A DNA stretch of 39,771 nt, from NCBI RefSeq assembly GCF_910585845.1, contig NZ_CAJUHF010000035.1:1-39771 (forward strand), in the 5' to 3' direction. Numbering within the stretch: the stretch's first letter is position 1; the number at the start of each line of letters is the position of its first letter. The translations under genes and the position numbers were made by a program. A model generated the notes under the pieces. The model ran no database searches. It was not told where the DNA came from and saw only the letters and a list, made by a program, of their open reading frames with translations. Below are positions 26,882-35,016 of this stretch, piece by piece. Origin of the DNA: an uncultured Bacteroides sp. (GTDB lineage Bacteria > Bacteroidota > Bacteroidia > Bacteroidales > Bacteroidaceae).

Positions 26882-27592
26882 TCACTCTTCCGACAGGGTA
26901 ATCCTTAAATATACCTGTTCGATATGGGTTACTGAAGGTTTCTGAGAGGAAATGAACAACAAATTATCTCCAACCCAAAATGAAGTAGCGGGTAAGTCAC
27001 TCTCTAAACAGGTGTAATAATCAGTGATGTATGGTAGAGGTATATTTTGGTTCTTAAATGTCAGGAACTCCCAAAGCATATCGGCATTTTGCTTATAAAA
27101 ATGCAGCTGGAGATACCCGTCGCAATCAAATCCTTTCTGTGAGACCATGATTCCATGAGGTGAAACGGCAAATGGCATAAGCATCTCTCCTAAGAACTTA
27201 CCGGTCATATCATAACAATATAACTCGTTATCGTGTATGGACGGGAGAATGAACCAGTACATTCCTAATGATTTGTTGAGCTTCAGAGACTGAATTGAAA
27301 ATAAACTCTCATATTCCTCGCGTTCAAGCCCGATGTCATAGTTTTCAAGACGGGTAATGCTGTCCAATTTTTCAAAGCGTATTCTTGCATCGCACAGTAT
27401 CCTGCTCGTTATGTAGTTCTCAACTACGCTGTCTTCACGGAGGTCATGAACGTATTTTTCGATACTGTTTTTTGCTTTTTCAAAATCATCCTTGCTGATT
27501 TTGTCAACCGAAAAACAGGTCTGGGCAGATGTGGCGACCACATTTGCCATCACAAGGAATAAGAACCAAAATCGTTTATCAGTCAGTCTCAT
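26882..27592 (-). CDS. Secreted protein of unknown function
   Basis: 236 residues with a signal peptide (FWFLFLVMANVVATSAQTC). The first part of the mature protein is helical and charged (KISKDDFEKAKNSIEKYVHD). The second part is strand-rich and resembles a truncated beta-propeller-like repeat set (NELYCYDMTGKFLGEMLMPF, GYLQLHFYKQNADMLWEF). The SanA-like gene upstream on the same strand ends 26 bases before this start, so they are probably co-transcribed. No family recognised. Confidence 0.65.
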   Translation of the reverse strand: MRLTDKRFWFLFLVMANVVATSAQTCFSVDKISKDDFEKAKNSIEKYVHDLREDSVVENYITSRILCDARIRFEKLDSITRLENYDIGLEREEYESLFSIQSLKLNKSLGMYWFILPSIHDNELYCYDMTGKFLGEMLMPFAVSPHGIMVSQKGFDCDGYLQLHFYKQNADMLWEFLTFKNQNIPLPYITDYYTCLESDLPATSFWVGDNLLFISSQKPSVTHIEQVYLRITLSEE

Positions 27593-27618
27593 TTCTCACA
27601 CTTCTTTTTTTTAATATT

Positions 27619-28305
27619 CTAAATCCTGTTAACTCCTTCATGAAAAGCCGGTATCTCAACCTTTTCCCCGAGGAAGTGCGGTTGCGTTCCAAACCAAATG
27701 TCAAGCATCATTTTGTTTCGTGCAAGCCATTCGCGCACCGTAAGTCGCGTGCGTACCCATCGTCCGGCTTTGAGTGGGGCAGACAGGGCTACCGCTTCAA
27801 TATTGTTTTCTTTGGCAAGATATAATGCGCGTGCGTTATGGTCAGCCTGTGAAATGATTGTTAAGGTATCGCATCCGAACACCTCTTTAGCCCTGACTAC
27901 CGAATCAAGTGTGCGGAAACCGGCAAAGTCAAGAATGATCCGCTCTTCCGGTACACCTTCCGATATGAGTGCATTACGCATAGCGGTCGGTTCATCGTAC
28001 GATTTAGTATGGTTGTCGCCGCTGGCGATGATATAATCAGTCTTTCCGGCATGATACAATGCCGCCGCGGTCTTGATCCGGTTGGTGAAATAGGAGTTAG
28101 GTCTTCCCAGCCTGTTCAGCGGATTGGTGCCGAGCAATAGGGCCACACGGTTATGGGGGATAGAATCAACGCTTGTGTAAATCCGTTTTTTAGTTGTTTT
28201 TTCCACACAGACGTTGGCATAGATAGTGAATGCAAGTGCCATCATGCAGAAAATTAGCAGGCCAAGTAGGGTGTGCCTTATGATAAATTTAGTTTTCGCT
28301 TTCAT
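27619..28305 (-). CDS. SanA/YdcF-like DUF218 membrane protein
   Basis: 228 residues. One N-terminal helix (LLGLLIFCMMALAFTIYANV) anchors a DUF218 domain: RVALLLGTNPLNRLG, YIIASGDNHTKSYDEPTAM, ERIILDFAGFRTLDSVVRA, LTIISQADHNARALYLA. This pattern is typical of the SanA branch, which in enterobacteria affects envelope permeability to vancomycin at high temperature; the biochemical activity is unknown. It is the first gene of a two-gene minus-strand unit, with a -7 box at 28325-28332. Confidence 0.88.
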   Translation of the reverse strand: MKAKTKFIIRHTLLGLLIFCMMALAFTIYANVCVEKTTKKRIYTSVDSIPHNRVALLLGTNPLNRLGRPNSYFTNRIKTAAALYHAGKTDYIIASGDNHTKSYDEPTAMRNALISEGVPEERIILDFAGFRTLDSVVRAKEVFGCDTLTIISQADHNARALYLAKENNIEAVALSAPLKAGRWVRTRLTVREWLARNKMMLDIWFGTQPHFLGEKVEIPAFHEGVNRI

Positions 28306-28324
28306 CAGATAGGGTATTAATTTT

Positions 28325-28332
28325 CAAAGATA
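28325..28332 (-). promoter_or_regulatory. -7 box for the SanA-like gene
   Basis: TATCTTTG on the minus strand, 19 bases before the ATG at 28305. No convincing -33 element was found. Confidence 0.5.
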
Positions 28333-28766
28333 AGTGAATCAGCTGAATAATTAATTATTGAGAATGTTATAGTTTGTTTATCTTGCCGTTTTGGAAAGTT
28401 GATTTCTCTATAAGGAACTTTGTCGTTTCAAAGGAATACATTACTTTTGAACAATGTGGTCTTGATGATACTTGCAAAGGATTATGAAACAGAAGAAACA
28501 TAATAGACATAATAAATATAACAAATCGACAAAAGATACTTCAGGATGGTTTCTTCAATATCCCGGTGATAAGCAAGATTGTAAAACAATGAAAGAATGG
28601 TAAAACCATGAAACTGACCGACGTTTGAACAAAATGGTTTATGGTAAAACGAATGAATGCAAAAGTAGGAGGGAGGGGTACGAATTGTGGCACATATATA
28701 AATAATCCGTCCCCTTTATCTCCTCTATTATTTGTATAAGTTTTCATCCTACACATCCTTCACCCG
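28333..28766. other. Intergenic region, no gene seen
   Basis: About 430 bases upstream of the SanA-like gene and downstream of the virE fragment. It is AT-rich and has short, low-complexity minus-strand frames only. No tRNA, strong hairpin or repeat array was recognised. Confidence 0.4.
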
Positions 28767-29492
28767 TTACTTTTGTACCTTATTACCAGTCTTTTCCGGT
28801 GAAACATCTTTTTGTTTTCTCACTACTTCGTACACGTTCCCGTATTTCGTGTGCCGACGTTTTAGTCCTGCTTGCATTAATACCAACCCGAACCGCATGG
28901 GCGTGTTGCCGCGCATCAGCGCGGGGAACATCTCCTGCAACTCTTCAAAAATATCGGTTGCTGTCAGGTTGAGGCTCTTCTCCGTCGGGAGCGGGGCACG
29001 GAACAGTCGGTGTACCGCTTCTTCGGCGAGGCTGGTACGGTAGAAAGCTTCGTTGTATTTCTGCAGTTCCGCTTCCTCCTGCCCGGTGAACCAGCTACGC
29101 CGTCCGGAGGTGAGTTCTGCTTTCAGCTGGGCGAAGATTTGGTCATGATCTATGTCGGCACAGTCAATACGGTGTTTTACCTCAATGCAGAGGAAACGCC
29201 GGCTTCCTGTGGGGTCGGTCAGTAGGTCGAACCGGTTGCTGGTGCCTATGAACGAGGCGATGCGGGGCAGCTGGCTGAAGTTCTGCTGGTAGGCTTTGCG
29301 TACGTTGAGCACCGACATCTGCATCAGATTTTTCAGCAGCGGCATCCGGCTCTCGGCGTACTTGTCGAACTCGTCCATGTTGAGTAGCCCCATTTCTGCC
29401 AGCATCCTTTCTGCCTGCCCCTGCGAGGTCAGTTTTAGGTTGTCTGTGTAGTAACGTGCCAGTACTTCGGGCATCAGAGATTGGCAAAATGT
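28767..29492 (-). pseudogene. VirE/VapE-family protein, 3' fragment cut by the mobile element
   Basis: The remaining frame of about 242 codons encodes the C-terminal part of a VirE-family (primase-helicase-like P-loop) protein: LARYYTDNLKLTSQG, GLLNMDEFDKYAE, LPRIASFIGTSNRFDLLTD and PTGSRRFLCIEV, then a C-terminal tail (FPALMRGNTPMRFG) typical of Bacteroides versions. The first convincing residues are TFCQSLMPEV, encoded from about 29492 downward. In the family this segment directly follows the Walker A lysine (GKST/F), so the P-loop half is missing and lies on the far side of the inserted element. An ATG at 29472-29474 exists, but the product would lack the ATP site. Confidence 0.8.
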
Positions 29493-29500
29493 TAAGTTGT
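29484..29500. other. Probable left attachment junction
   Basis: The last virE-like codons end at about 29492 and element DNA begins immediately after. Large serine recombinases leave only a 2-3 base core duplicated, so the exact crossover cannot be read from one end. Confidence 0.4.
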
Positions 29501-29531
29501 TAAAGTTATACCTTGCTATTGAAAATACTCT

Positions 29532-29552
29532 TTATCTTTGCATCAAAGATAA
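29532..29552 (+). promoter_or_regulatory. Palindrome over the -7 box of the serine recombinase gene
   Basis: TTATCTTTG-CAT-CAAAGATAA is a perfect 9-bp inverted repeat with a 3-base centre. Its left arm contains TATCTTTG (29533-29540), the -7 box, and its right arm ends 8 bases before the ATG at 29561. Binding here by the recombinase or another regulator would shut the promoter. It also lies within 60 bases of the junction and could be part of the attachment site. Confidence 0.6.
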
Positions 29553-29560
29553 GATAAACA

Positions 29561-31237
29561 ATGAAAAGAGTTATAGGTTATATTCGTGTTTCTACTGATA
29601 ATCAAGACCTTGAAAGGCAAAGGGTGTTGATTAGAAAGTATTGTGAGAATAAGGGGTACTCTCTGTTAAGAATAGAAGAAGACTATGCCATATCTGGAAC
29701 AGTCAGCAACAGAAACGGATTGAACAGTATTCTAAACATTACCAATAGCGTTGCTGACATGGTAGTAGTTAGTGAGTTGTCTAGACTGTCACGTCAAGAT
29801 GATATATTTGAAACTTTGACACAGATTCACACAATCATTAGAAACGTGGATTTAGTAATACTAGACGAACCAGACAAGGTATATGAAGCTGGAAAAACTA
29901 TCATTCTTTCTGACTTTTTAATGCTTGCAATCAAAGCCTATGGAGCAGCGGATGAAAGAAAGAAAATAGTAAGCCGTATGACTACAGGTAAAGACAGTAA
30001 AGTACAAGCGTTTCCGTTAATGCTTACAGACAGTAATATACCAACTGGCTTTAAGGCAGTGCCCAATCCGAATTATATAAAGGGAGCAACCCCAAAAATG
30101 TTATTGGTGGAAGATGAAGAACGTATGCAGTTAGTCAGAGATATATTTAACTATGTGGCAAACGGTCTTTCTCTAGGAAAAACAGCAGAAAAACTGAATA
30201 TGCTTGGATATAGGACAGCAAGAAACAAACCGTTCTATGAACAGTCTATCAGAACAATTATAAATGATTCCATTTATAACGGTGTCAGATATTGGAAAGG
30301 CATGAAACTGGAACTTCCCGTAAAATTCATATCAAATGAAATCTGGAATCTGGCACACAAGAAAGTGCAGGAGAACAAGAATTATAGCGGTGAGGCACAA
30401 AAACATTATAACCCGTTGAAAGGCATTATCAAGTGTCCTTGTGGGCAAACATCAATGTATGGCAGAACCTCATCCTGCATTACCTACAGATGTCTTGACA
30501 GAATAAAGATGGGAATAAAAAGCCCATGCACCAATGTTGGCATAAAGGCTGAAACTTTAATATATGCGGTGTGGAAAGATGTCAGACTTAGAACTCTGGA
30601 TGAAACTTACCAAGCCAAGAGCAATGAGAAAATTGCAGAAATAGAAGCTGAAAATATAAAACTGACACAAAGCATAAAAGAAAAGGATTCTGAAATAGCC
30701 AAACTACAGTCTGATTTGAAAACAGTCATAGATAATGTTATGGCTTCCACCAATATAACAATAGTCAAGGCATTGAATGGCAAGGCGGATTCAATAGACA
30801 GCCAGATAAAGAGTATAGAAGCGGAAAAGACAGCCATTGATGAAGAAATTGCATCCAATAACAGAAGAATAGCGGATGAAATAAAGAGTCAGTCAAGAAA
30901 AGAACTTGACAGCCTTTCTCTGGAGGGCAAGGGAGAAATGTTCAGAGAATTACTTAGTAAAGTAGTTTATTATTCCGTTTCTTTAAATAGCGGATTCATA
31001 GTCATTACTTACAAGAATGACTTGGAAACTATCATAGCGTATCATAATAGGAACAAACCATTTTTATGGGCACTTCCTATAACTTTCAGATTCAACAAGG
31101 TAAAACGGACTGTAATAGTTCCAACTTTACCAGAGCAACCTAAAATGACTTCTTTTGTCTTGGAACGTATCAAAGAGAAAGAATACACATTTAAACAGTT
31201 GCAGGAAAGTTTCAATCTGGAAGAATATAAAATATAA
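29561..31237 (+). CDS. Large serine recombinase (integrase of the element)
   Basis: 558 residues. The N-terminal resolvase/invertase catalytic domain has RVIGYIRVSTDNQDLERQ with the nucleophile Ser11, then VVSELSRLSRQ and an E-helix leading to AYGAADERKKIVSRMTTG. The 'recombinase' domain follows (IRDIFNYVANGLSLGKTAEKLN, SIRTIINDSIYNGVRYWKG). Next is a zinc ribbon (IKCPCGQ...YRC...SPC; four Cys near residues 290-320) and a long coiled coil (about residues 350-450). This is the architecture of integrases that join attP and attB one way, with the coiled coil controlling direction. Its gene is the first in the island, beside the virE junction. A directionality factor is not recognised among the small genes downstream. 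Confidence 0.93.
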   Translation: MKRVIGYIRVSTDNQDLERQRVLIRKYCENKGYSLLRIEEDYAISGTVSNRNGLNSILNITNSVADMVVVSELSRLSRQDDIFETLTQIHTIIRNVDLVILDEPDKVYEAGKTIILSDFLMLAIKAYGAADERKKIVSRMTTGKDSKVQAFPLMLTDSNIPTGFKAVPNPNYIKGATPKMLLVEDEERMQLVRDIFNYVANGLSLGKTAEKLNMLGYRTARNKPFYEQSIRTIINDSIYNGVRYWKGMKLELPVKFISNEIWNLAHKKVQENKNYSGEAQKHYNPLKGIIKCPCGQTSMYGRTSSCITYRCLDRIKMGIKSPCTNVGIKAETLIYAVWKDVRLRTLDETYQAKSNEKIAEIEAENIKLTQSIKEKDSEIAKLQSDLKTVIDNVMASTNITIVKALNGKADSIDSQIKSIEAEKTAIDEEIASNNRRIADEIKSQSRKELDSLSLEGKGEMFRELLSKVVYYSVSLNSGFIVITYKNDLETIIAYHNRNKPFLWALPITFRFNKVKRTVIVPTLPEQPKMTSFVLERIKEKEYTFKQLQESFNLEEYKI

Positions 31238-31296
31238 AAGTCTGTATTCTACAAACTTTTCTGTTATTTTGCAGTAGAACTAATAATGAATGTACC

Positions 31297-32313
31297 ATGC
31301 TAGAAGAAAAACTATATCAGATAGAGGAACTTTCAGATTTGAAAGTTAATTGGACTGAAAGCTACAAATGTCTGGATGAGCCACTATTAGAATATGTGTG
31401 GGAAGTAGCCAACCACTTTCTACCAGATTATGAAGAAACAGATAAGGGAATGATACCAATAGAATCTACAGCACCTGCTATATTTGCCAACAGATATGCG
31501 GAAAGAAACTTGTCCGTTGAAGAAAGATACGAGAGAAACAAAGAAATGAACACTTTCAAAGGAACTTTGGAAGAATACAAAAAACGGGAATACAGAAAGC
31601 TGGATGATTCTTACAAAGAGAAGTTTCTAACTAATGAAGATTTACAGAATACCATTGAAGCGTATAAGCTAGATGTTAGTAAGTTTTGGTATCTACTTCT
31701 ATTCGTATATGACTTTATAGAGGATATTGGCACCAACACACCCATTATGGGTAAGTCCGTACTTGAAGACTTTGCCACTTTTCTAGTTAATTTGTGTGAT
31801 GCGTCAAGTATTACTTTGAAGCAAGGCAACAGAAAGAGTTACTATACGGAAAGAGAAGATTTGTTAAATATCATTCAAATTGCAGTCTGTCATTTTAGCG
31901 AAACATACGGCAAGATTGTAAATGGAGAACAAGACAAAGAAACAAAAATCAAACAATTAAAAGAGCTAGGATTGAAAGGTTTTATAGACAACAGTTTGTT
32001 ATCACAAATGAACTTCAAAGACAAGTTCTGTCTTGACATATCTTATAAGAAGTGGAAATTTACAGATATGTTTCTGTTCTTCATTGAAAGAAGAAAGGCT
32101 GCCACCATACCCAATAAAAAGGTAAAGGTATCTAAAGACAAGATGATGCTTGTTTCAAGGCTTATCTATACAGTGGGCTATGATGGCAAGAGATATAATG
32201 AAGAATACGATTCAGAGGGCAACAAAAACAGAATGTTATCCAATCTCCTTAGAAGATACAAGAACGAGAAATTTCCGTCTGTCATAGCTAATAACTACAT
32301 GGTAGTTTCCTAG
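31297..32313 (+). CDS. Element-encoded protein of unknown function
   Basis: 338 residues, soluble, strongly charged and helical (NLSVEERYERNKEMNTFKGTL, EYKKREYRKLDDSYKEKFL), with a hydrophobic helix core around FWYLLLFVYDFIEDIG. The C-terminal part (KDKMMLVSRLIYTVGYDGKRYN...NLLRRYKNEKFPSVIANNYM) has the feel of a DNA-binding or RteC-like helical domain, but I cannot assign a family. It starts 59 bases after the recombinase and ends at a strong terminator at 32339, so the two may form one transcript. AT-rich codon use matches the rest of the island. Confidence 0.75.
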   Translation: MLEEKLYQIEELSDLKVNWTESYKCLDEPLLEYVWEVANHFLPDYEETDKGMIPIESTAPAIFANRYAERNLSVEERYERNKEMNTFKGTLEEYKKREYRKLDDSYKEKFLTNEDLQNTIEAYKLDVSKFWYLLLFVYDFIEDIGTNTPIMGKSVLEDFATFLVNLCDASSITLKQGNRKSYYTEREDLLNIIQIAVCHFSETYGKIVNGEQDKETKIKQLKELGLKGFIDNSLLSQMNFKDKFCLDISYKKWKFTDMFLFFIERRKAATIPNKKVKVSKDKMMLVSRLIYTVGYDGKRYNEEYDSEGNKNRMLSNLLRRYKNEKFPSVIANNYMVVS

Positions 32314-32338
32314 AACAACACATATAAAATCATAGCAG

Positions 32339-32385
32339 AAATGCGTACTGAAAGGATTTTCCTTTTTGGTACGCATTTTTTTTTG
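32339..32385 (+). terminator. Intrinsic terminator after the 31297 gene
   Basis: A 10-bp stem AAATGCGTAC (32339-32348) pairs with GTACGCATTT (32369-32378); an inner AAAGG/CCTTT stem extends it. An uninterrupted T run follows. TGCGTACTG-GAAAGG then recurs at 32384 as a partial direct copy of the stem's left side. Confidence 0.85.
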
Positions 32386-32435
32386 CGTACTGGAAAGGGT
32401 ATGTTTTCTACACACATGGGCATTAGGCAAAATGC

Positions 32436-32466
32436 TTTGTCTAGGGGAATTTCCACTCTACCTTTG
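32436..32466 (+). promoter_or_regulatory. Promoter of the ParB-like gene
   Basis: TTTG at 32436-32439, a 19-base spacer and TACCTTTG at 32459-32466: a full match to the Bacteroides consensus. The start codon is 68 bases downstream, leaving an AT-rich leader of about 60 bases. Confidence 0.75.
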
Positions 32467-32534
32467 CATCATCAAAAAAATAATAACGGCGTGCCAGAAG
32501 CCAATATAAGTCCGTAGGGCAACGGTAATAAATT

Positions 32535-33437
32535 ATGAAAAAAGAAATTATGACATTAACTGAATTAACTAACAACGGTGTAAAAGTAGCAAGATTGGCA
32601 GGTAACAGAGATTTGAGTGAAAAGGCAGTCAAGGCTAAAATGAAATCAATGAGGGAAAACGGTCAGCTAGTTCCTGCAATCATTGTGGACGCTTCCACTG
32701 CAATTAAAGACGGTTTGAAAGTGGTTGATTTTACTACTGGTGAAGAAATCAAGGATGGAAATAACTATGTTGTTCTATTGGATGCCAACCACCGTTATAG
32801 TGCCCATTTAAGACTTCTGGAAGAGAATAAAAAGGTTGAGCCGGATAAACAGTACAAAGGAGAGTTCTATTTCATGTATTCTTTGAATCCGTCTGTTAGC
32901 ATTGAAAAGACATTGGCAGAAATCAACATTGCCACTACTCCGTGGAAAGGTGCGGATTATGTAAAGGGAGTAAAAATGATGGTTGGAGAAGAATTGCCGA
33001 CATTGGACTTTGTGTCTGAATTGACTTGTATGGGCTATTCTCTGGATGCGGCTTCCAAGTGGGCTACATTTGGCAGTAAGATAAGCAAGGCAGTTCTTGT
33101 CAGGGCTATCAACGGCAATATTGATGAAGTGCTTAGAAAATCAAACACCATCAATAGAGGGAGAACACTTGTTGAAGCCGCCAGAAAATCATTCAGTGCG
33201 GAGTTCTTGAAGAGCCGTACACTTATTGACTGGATTATTGGCAAGTATGAAGATACGGATGATAGCGAAAAAAGTACATTCACTAAAGATATGAGCCACT
33301 TTCTAGCTAATGTTCAACGTGAAAATGCGGAAAATATAGAAAAGGCTAAAGGCACAAGAGGTGGAAAAACAAAGGAAACTATCATTTATGAAGAGCTGAA
33401 CATTCTTTGGAAAAAACACATGGAAGAGAACTATTAA
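32535..33437 (+). CDS. ParB/Srx-fold nuclease-like protein
   Basis: 300 residues (a second ATG at 32550 would give 295). The N-terminal 120 residues follow the ParB/sulfiredoxin pattern: KAKMKSMRENGQLVPAIIVD, then YVVLLDANHRYSAHLRLLEE, corresponding to the 'G-x-R-R-x-x-A' nucleotide-binding region of ParB in the variant D-A-N-H-R. The middle and C-terminus are helical, without a clear ParB HTH or a partner ParA gene next to it. It is therefore more likely an element-specific ParB-like regulator or nuclease than part of a partition pair. It has its own promoter and probably shares a transcript with the 33467 gene. Confidence 0.75.
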   Translation: MKKEIMTLTELTNNGVKVARLAGNRDLSEKAVKAKMKSMRENGQLVPAIIVDASTAIKDGLKVVDFTTGEEIKDGNNYVVLLDANHRYSAHLRLLEENKKVEPDKQYKGEFYFMYSLNPSVSIEKTLAEINIATTPWKGADYVKGVKMMVGEELPTLDFVSELTCMGYSLDAASKWATFGSKISKAVLVRAINGNIDEVLRKSNTINRGRTLVEAARKSFSAEFLKSRTLIDWIIGKYEDTDDSEKSTFTKDMSHFLANVQRENAENIEKAKGTRGGKTKETIIYEELNILWKKHMEENY

Positions 33438-33466
33438 CAGAATATCAACTTTTAAATTATTAAATT

Positions 33467-33898
33467 ATGGCTACAAGAGGATGTATCATTGAATTAAAGA
33501 AAGACGTGTGCAAAATTGGTTATTTACATTATGGTGCAGGTTTCGCTTCTGAATTTATCCAGAAAGAATATATTGACTCCAAATATCTGGAAAGAATCTT
33601 TGAATTGGATAGAGAGTTTGATAAACGCAATGGATATACGGGAGTACTCTACCAAGAAATAACAGATGCAGAAACTATAGAAAGACTGCATAAGTATGAT
33701 ATGGATGCAATAGATATGGATGCGGAAGTATTCATTTTTATGGAACACAGACCAGCTACAAGCCACTATATAGAATTGTACGATGTGACAATTAGAAGAA
33801 GCTGGTCTGTAGAAGATGAAGAGTGGAATGAAAATTTGTCACAAGAAGAGAGAGATAAAGAAATGAAATTTGTCCGAACTTGTGTCGGTCTGGATTGA
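33467..33898 (+). CDS. Small acidic protein of unknown function
   Basis: 143 residues, 29 bases after the ParB-like gene and followed by a terminator, hence probably the second gene of that operon. The sequence is acidic (pI clearly low: EDEEWNENLSQEERDKEM near the end) with an N-terminal strand pair (TRGCIIELKKDVCKIGYLHY). No domain recognised. Acidic small proteins on mobile elements are sometimes DNA mimics, but nothing here proves that. Confidence 0.65.
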   Translation: MATRGCIIELKKDVCKIGYLHYGAGFASEFIQKEYIDSKYLERIFELDREFDKRNGYTGVLYQEITDAETIERLHKYDMDAIDMDAEVFIFMEHRPATSHYIELYDVTIRRSWSVEDEEWNENLSQEERDKEMKFVRTCVGLD

Positions 33899-33911
33899 AC
33901 TTGTTTATTTC

Positions 33912-33969
33912 AAAAACGGGTTCACAAGGGCAGCAGGATAACTGACTGCCTTTTTTAATTGCCGTTTTT
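33912..33969 (+). terminator. Nested terminator after the 33467 gene
   Basis: Inner stem AAGGGCAG/CTGCCTTT (33926-33933 with 33946-33953) is followed by a T run. An outer arm, AAAAACGG (33912-33919) with CCGTTTTT (33962-33969), encloses it. Confidence 0.7.
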
Positions 33970-34342
33970 TATCTACTAGGCAAGTTATATAGCACCTACT
34001 TCGATATATTCACTAGTCGCTAATATACAATCATTTAACTATCTATTCCGAATATCGCCTATCTGTCAATAGCCATAAATATAAACTATTGTCAAAAGAA
34101 CTACATAAAGTCACTATTCTTGTCTGTTAGCTTACTGACAGAAGAAAATAACGGCAATATGGCGATATAGATAAGCTGGCTATAGAAAGTGCCACTTTGA
34201 TTAGGTACACCGCCAAAAGGTGAATATAATCGTACAGAGATAAAAAGATAGGAACTACCACGAGCAGAGGCATAACCAGAACTGCCCAGAGTAATTCAAG
34301 CACTATAGATTTTACAGTATATAATGAAACTAACATTGAATC
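33970..34342. other. AT-rich non-coding region with short inverted repeats
   Basis: About 370 bases without a credible gene. It contains several short inverted or repeated words: ATATCGCC near 34050 and its complement GGCGATAT near 34162, CAATAG/CTATTG around 34066-34090, and TCTGT/ACAGA around 34122-34142. This composition would suit an origin of transfer, a replication origin or a regulator-binding region, but no known nick or iteron sequence is recognised. Confidence 0.35.
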
Positions 34343-34525
34343 ATGGAGTATTACACATTTGAACAATTAAAAGAAATGGCTTTCAAGGATGGAATTACCG
34401 GCAATAAGGTAGCTGTTGGTATATGGGCTAAAATGAACGGCTTTCTAAAGAAAAAGAAGCAGATAAACAAGCGTAGAATTACATTCTACTTTAAACTGGA
34501 TGATTGGCAACCTCATAATGTATGA
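34343..34525 (+). CDS. Small basic protein, unknown
   Basis: 60 residues: MEYYTFEQLKEMAFKDGITG, then a Lys/Arg-rich end (FLKKKKQINKRRITFYFKL). The order suggests a small nucleic-acid-binding protein. It might be an excisionase-like factor for the serine recombinase, but that is only a guess from size, charge and location. A weak stem CTGCC/GGCAG follows the stop codon. Confidence 0.45.
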   Translation: MEYYTFEQLKEMAFKDGITGNKVAVGIWAKMNGFLKKKKQINKRRITFYFKLDDWQPHNV

Positions 34526-34830
34526 CTGCCAAAGCCTTTCTGTAAGGCAGCATCAAAAATAGTACATAGTGCCTATTTCAGCAGACATAGTTAGCCAGAT
34601 AACACAAGGAAGTAAATTACAGAAGTTTTTAAAGATAGTCTTAGTGAAGTGGTACTAAGGAAAAACGAACCGTAGTCTATGGGAAATTTGACACCAAGTA
34701 TAGGGGAAAAATGATACTCTATACATTACTACAATACTAACATTACAACTTAGATAATTCAGTGCTTCGCACTTCATTATCAAATTTCTAGCTTTCGTAG
34801 ATAAGTAACTAATGATAAAAACGTAACATT
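34526..34830. other. Non-coding gap with hairpins
   Basis: About 305 bases without a gene. A hairpin at 34753-34781 has an inner perfect stem AGTGC-TTC-GCACT and an outer GATAA/TTATC stem; it lies about 50 bases before the next small gene and may be part of that gene's leader. Confidence 0.4.
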
Positions 34831-35016
34831 ATGATGATATACAACAACAGACTGTTCAATACCAGAAAGGAATTGAAACGGTATCTAGGTGGAACACGTA
34901 AATACAACAAGGCTCTGAAAAACGGAGAGATTTATAACATATATCAAGAAGAATCAAATAACCAACCGTTTGCGCACAATGGAACAACAATATACGACAC
35001 TGACAAAAGACATTAA
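34831..35016 (+). CDS. Small basic protein, unknown
   Basis: 61 residues with a basic helical N-terminus (FNTRKELKRYLGGTRKYNKA). It overlaps the start of the following gene by 47 bases in another frame. This is plausible in a compact element, but one of the two starts could be wrong: using the ATG at 34979 for the next gene shortens the overlap to 38 bases. No family recognised. Confidence 0.4.
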   Translation: MMIYNNRLFNTRKELKRYLGGTRKYNKALKNGEIYNIYQEESNNQPFAHNGTTIYDTDKRH

